Shown here piece after piece: positions 34,395 to 35,552 of a DNA stretch of 35,552 bases (the first letter of the stretch is position 1; the number at the start of each line of letters is the position of its first letter). Origin of the DNA: Gammaproteobacteria bacterium. Lineage in GTDB: Bacteria; Pseudomonadota; Gammaproteobacteria; UBA9214. Position numbers and translations under genes: made by a program. The notes under the pieces are model-generated. The model did no database searches. It saw nothing but the letters and a program-made list of their open reading frames with translations, and had not been told where the DNA came from. The stretch spans positions 1 through 35,552 of the forward strand of contig JAOUBY010000019.1 in NCBI GenBank assembly GCA_029860045.1. The letters are read 5' to 3'.

Positions 34395-35552
34395 ATGGCC
34401 GTTTACCCTACCCCTGGCTTGCGTAACCGTACCTGCATTATCGCGGGACTTCTTTCACTCTCGGCCGGCGTAGCGCAGGCAAGCAGTTTCGCGCTGATTG
34501 AACAAAGTGTCAGCGGCATGGGGAGCGCCTACGCGATCGGGGCGGCCGGACTCGACGATGCCAGCACCCTGTATTTCAACCCGGCCGGGATGAGCCGCCT
34601 GTCCGGCTCCAACCTGTCAACCGGACTGCAAATCGTCAGCTCCAGCGTCGACATCAATGCCAGTGCGGAATACAACGCCAACAACCCCGCCCTGGGACCG
34701 CTTGGACTGGACATCGCCGGCGACCCCATCAACGGCAGCGGCAGCACCAACACCGACCTGGTTGCCGGTGTGCCCGCCGGCTACATCACCCATCAATACA
34801 GCGACAGGCTCTGGGCAGGTTTCGCGGTCAACGCGCATTTCGGTCTTGAAACAGACTATGACGCTAACTGGGTCGGCCGTTACCACGCGATCAAGTCCGA
34901 ACTGTTGACGCTGGACTTCAACCCGTCGCTGGCATTCAAGGTCAATGACAGCGCCACCGTCGCACTTGGCATCAGCGCCCTGTATGCCGATGGCAGGCTG
35001 ACCAATGCCATCGATGGCGGACTTGCGGATAACCTTAACGACAACTTTATTCAAGGCGTTTCGGCACCACTGTGCGCGGAGGACCCCTGCCCATGGGATC
35101 TGAATGCAACGCTGGAAGGTGATGACTGGGGTTTCGGGTTTAACTTCGGCATCTTGCTGGAACCCTCAGACAACACCCGGCTGGGTCTGCATTACCGATC
35201 CAAGATCGAGCTGGACATTGAAGGCGACATCACCCTGAGCCACCTCGCCTTCCCCGCACCGCAGGTACAGGGTGCGAAGCTGCCCCTCACGCTGCCGGGC
35301 AGCCTGTCTGTCAGCGGTTACCACGCACTCAACTCGCAGTGGGCCGTGATGGCCGACCTGACCTGGACGGAATGGAGCAGGGTCCAGAATGTCGACATCA
35401 CCCTTGCCAGCGGCTCGCAAAGCAATAACGCCTGGAAGTACGATGACTCGACCCGGATCGCGATCGGCACCGAGTACAAACACAGTGCAGACTGGACTTA
35501 CCGGGCCGGCGTGGCACTGGACAAGACACCGGTGCCGAGTGACGTGGATCGC
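34395..35552 (+). CDS. FadL-family outer-membrane transport protein (2), cut by window end
   Basis: A GAGAGGAG site precedes the ATG. The signal peptide (about 1-27, ending LSLSAGVAQA) is followed by the textbook FadL N-terminus SSFALIEQSVSGMGSAYAIG and STLYFNPAGMSRLSG. Later segments LGLHYRSKIELDIEGDI, LPGSLSVSGYHAL and WTEWSRV are also typical. 386 codons are visible and the frame is open at the edge; about 40-70 residues are probably missing. A short two-cysteine loop (CAEDPC) is in an extracellular turn. It is closer to classical FadL than the divergent neighbour, so the two probably have different substrates. Confidence 0.92.
   Translation, partial: MAVYPTPGLRNRTCIIAGLLSLSAGVAQASSFALIEQSVSGMGSAYAIGAAGLDDASTLYFNPAGMSRLSGSNLSTGLQIVSSSVDINASAEYNANNPALGPLGLDIAGDPINGSGSTNTDLVAGVPAGYITHQYSDRLWAGFAVNAHFGLETDYDANWVGRYHAIKSELLTLDFNPSLAFKVNDSATVALGISALYADGRLTNAIDGGLADNLNDNFIQGVSAPLCAEDPCPWDLNATLEGDDWGFGFNFGILLEPSDNTRLGLHYRSKIELDIEGDITLSHLAFPAPQVQGAKLPLTLPGSLSVSGYHALNSQWAVMADLTWTEWSRVQNVDITLASGSQSNNAWKYDDSTRIAIGTEYKHSADWTYRAGVALDKTPVPSDVDR

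Overview
The window is a stretch of a gammaproteobacterial chromosome of fairly high GC content. Three things point there: the order glyA-nrdR-ribD-ribE-ribB-ribH, the bcp/gcvR/dapA/bamC neighbourhood known from enteric bacteria, and EttA, BamC and a large single-chain PurL. A RegB/RegA redox two-component pair, a DsrC/TusE-like protein, a lipid-anchored cytochrome c and two FadL-type porins suggest a respiratory, possibly sulfur-metabolising, environmental lineage. This is inference; no rRNA or tRNA gene is visible to place it.

Layout. 1-5222 (minus): one-carbon, ribonucleotide-reductase-control and riboflavin operon, read glyA, nrdR, ribD, ribE, ribB (with a RibA-like domain that has lost its zinc cysteines), ribH (cut by the window edge). 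5223-5811: gap filled by a duplicated REP/BIME-type repeat. 5812-8436 (plus): ettA and a coupled SPOR-domain membrane protein. 8564-9229 (minus): secreted four-EF-hand protein. 9415-10190 (plus): a promoter, a DsrC-like protein without its C-terminal cysteine and a YHS-like small protein, then about 570 bp of decayed or small coding sequence. 10757-13203: purU (minus) and trpB2 (plus), divergent. 13309-20081 (minus): dapA-bamC-MBL hydrolase-purL. 20251-21331 (plus): gcvR and bcp, then a second REP cluster. 21544-23938 (minus): lysR, an unknown 130-residue protein and an AI-2E-type permease, tightly spaced. 24252-26282 (plus): LolA-like periplasmic protein and an outer-membrane barrel. 26298-28091 (minus): LuxR-type regulator with a degenerate receiver, behind an AT-rich promoter, and an orphan Sfp-type phosphopantetheinyl transferase. 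28386-30616 (minus): TlpA-like thioredoxin, monohaem lipoprotein and a Cys/Met-rich outer-membrane protein, with a small inverted-repeat element inserted among them. 30778-32636 (plus): regB-regA, divergent from that set. 32686-35552: two divergent FadL-family porins, the second cut by the window edge.

The left two thirds are mostly housekeeping genes (flavin, folate, purine, lysine, envelope assembly). The accessory interest is in 9.4-10.7 kb and 26.3-34 kb. The best candidate for an uncharacterised system is the RegBA-linked module at 28386-32636: a redox-sensing kinase and its regulator face an outer-membrane protein with a Cys/Met-rich mature N-terminus, a lipid-anchored cytochrome c and a thiol-disulfide protein. 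That set is consistent with extracytoplasmic metal (copper) or thiol/electron handling.
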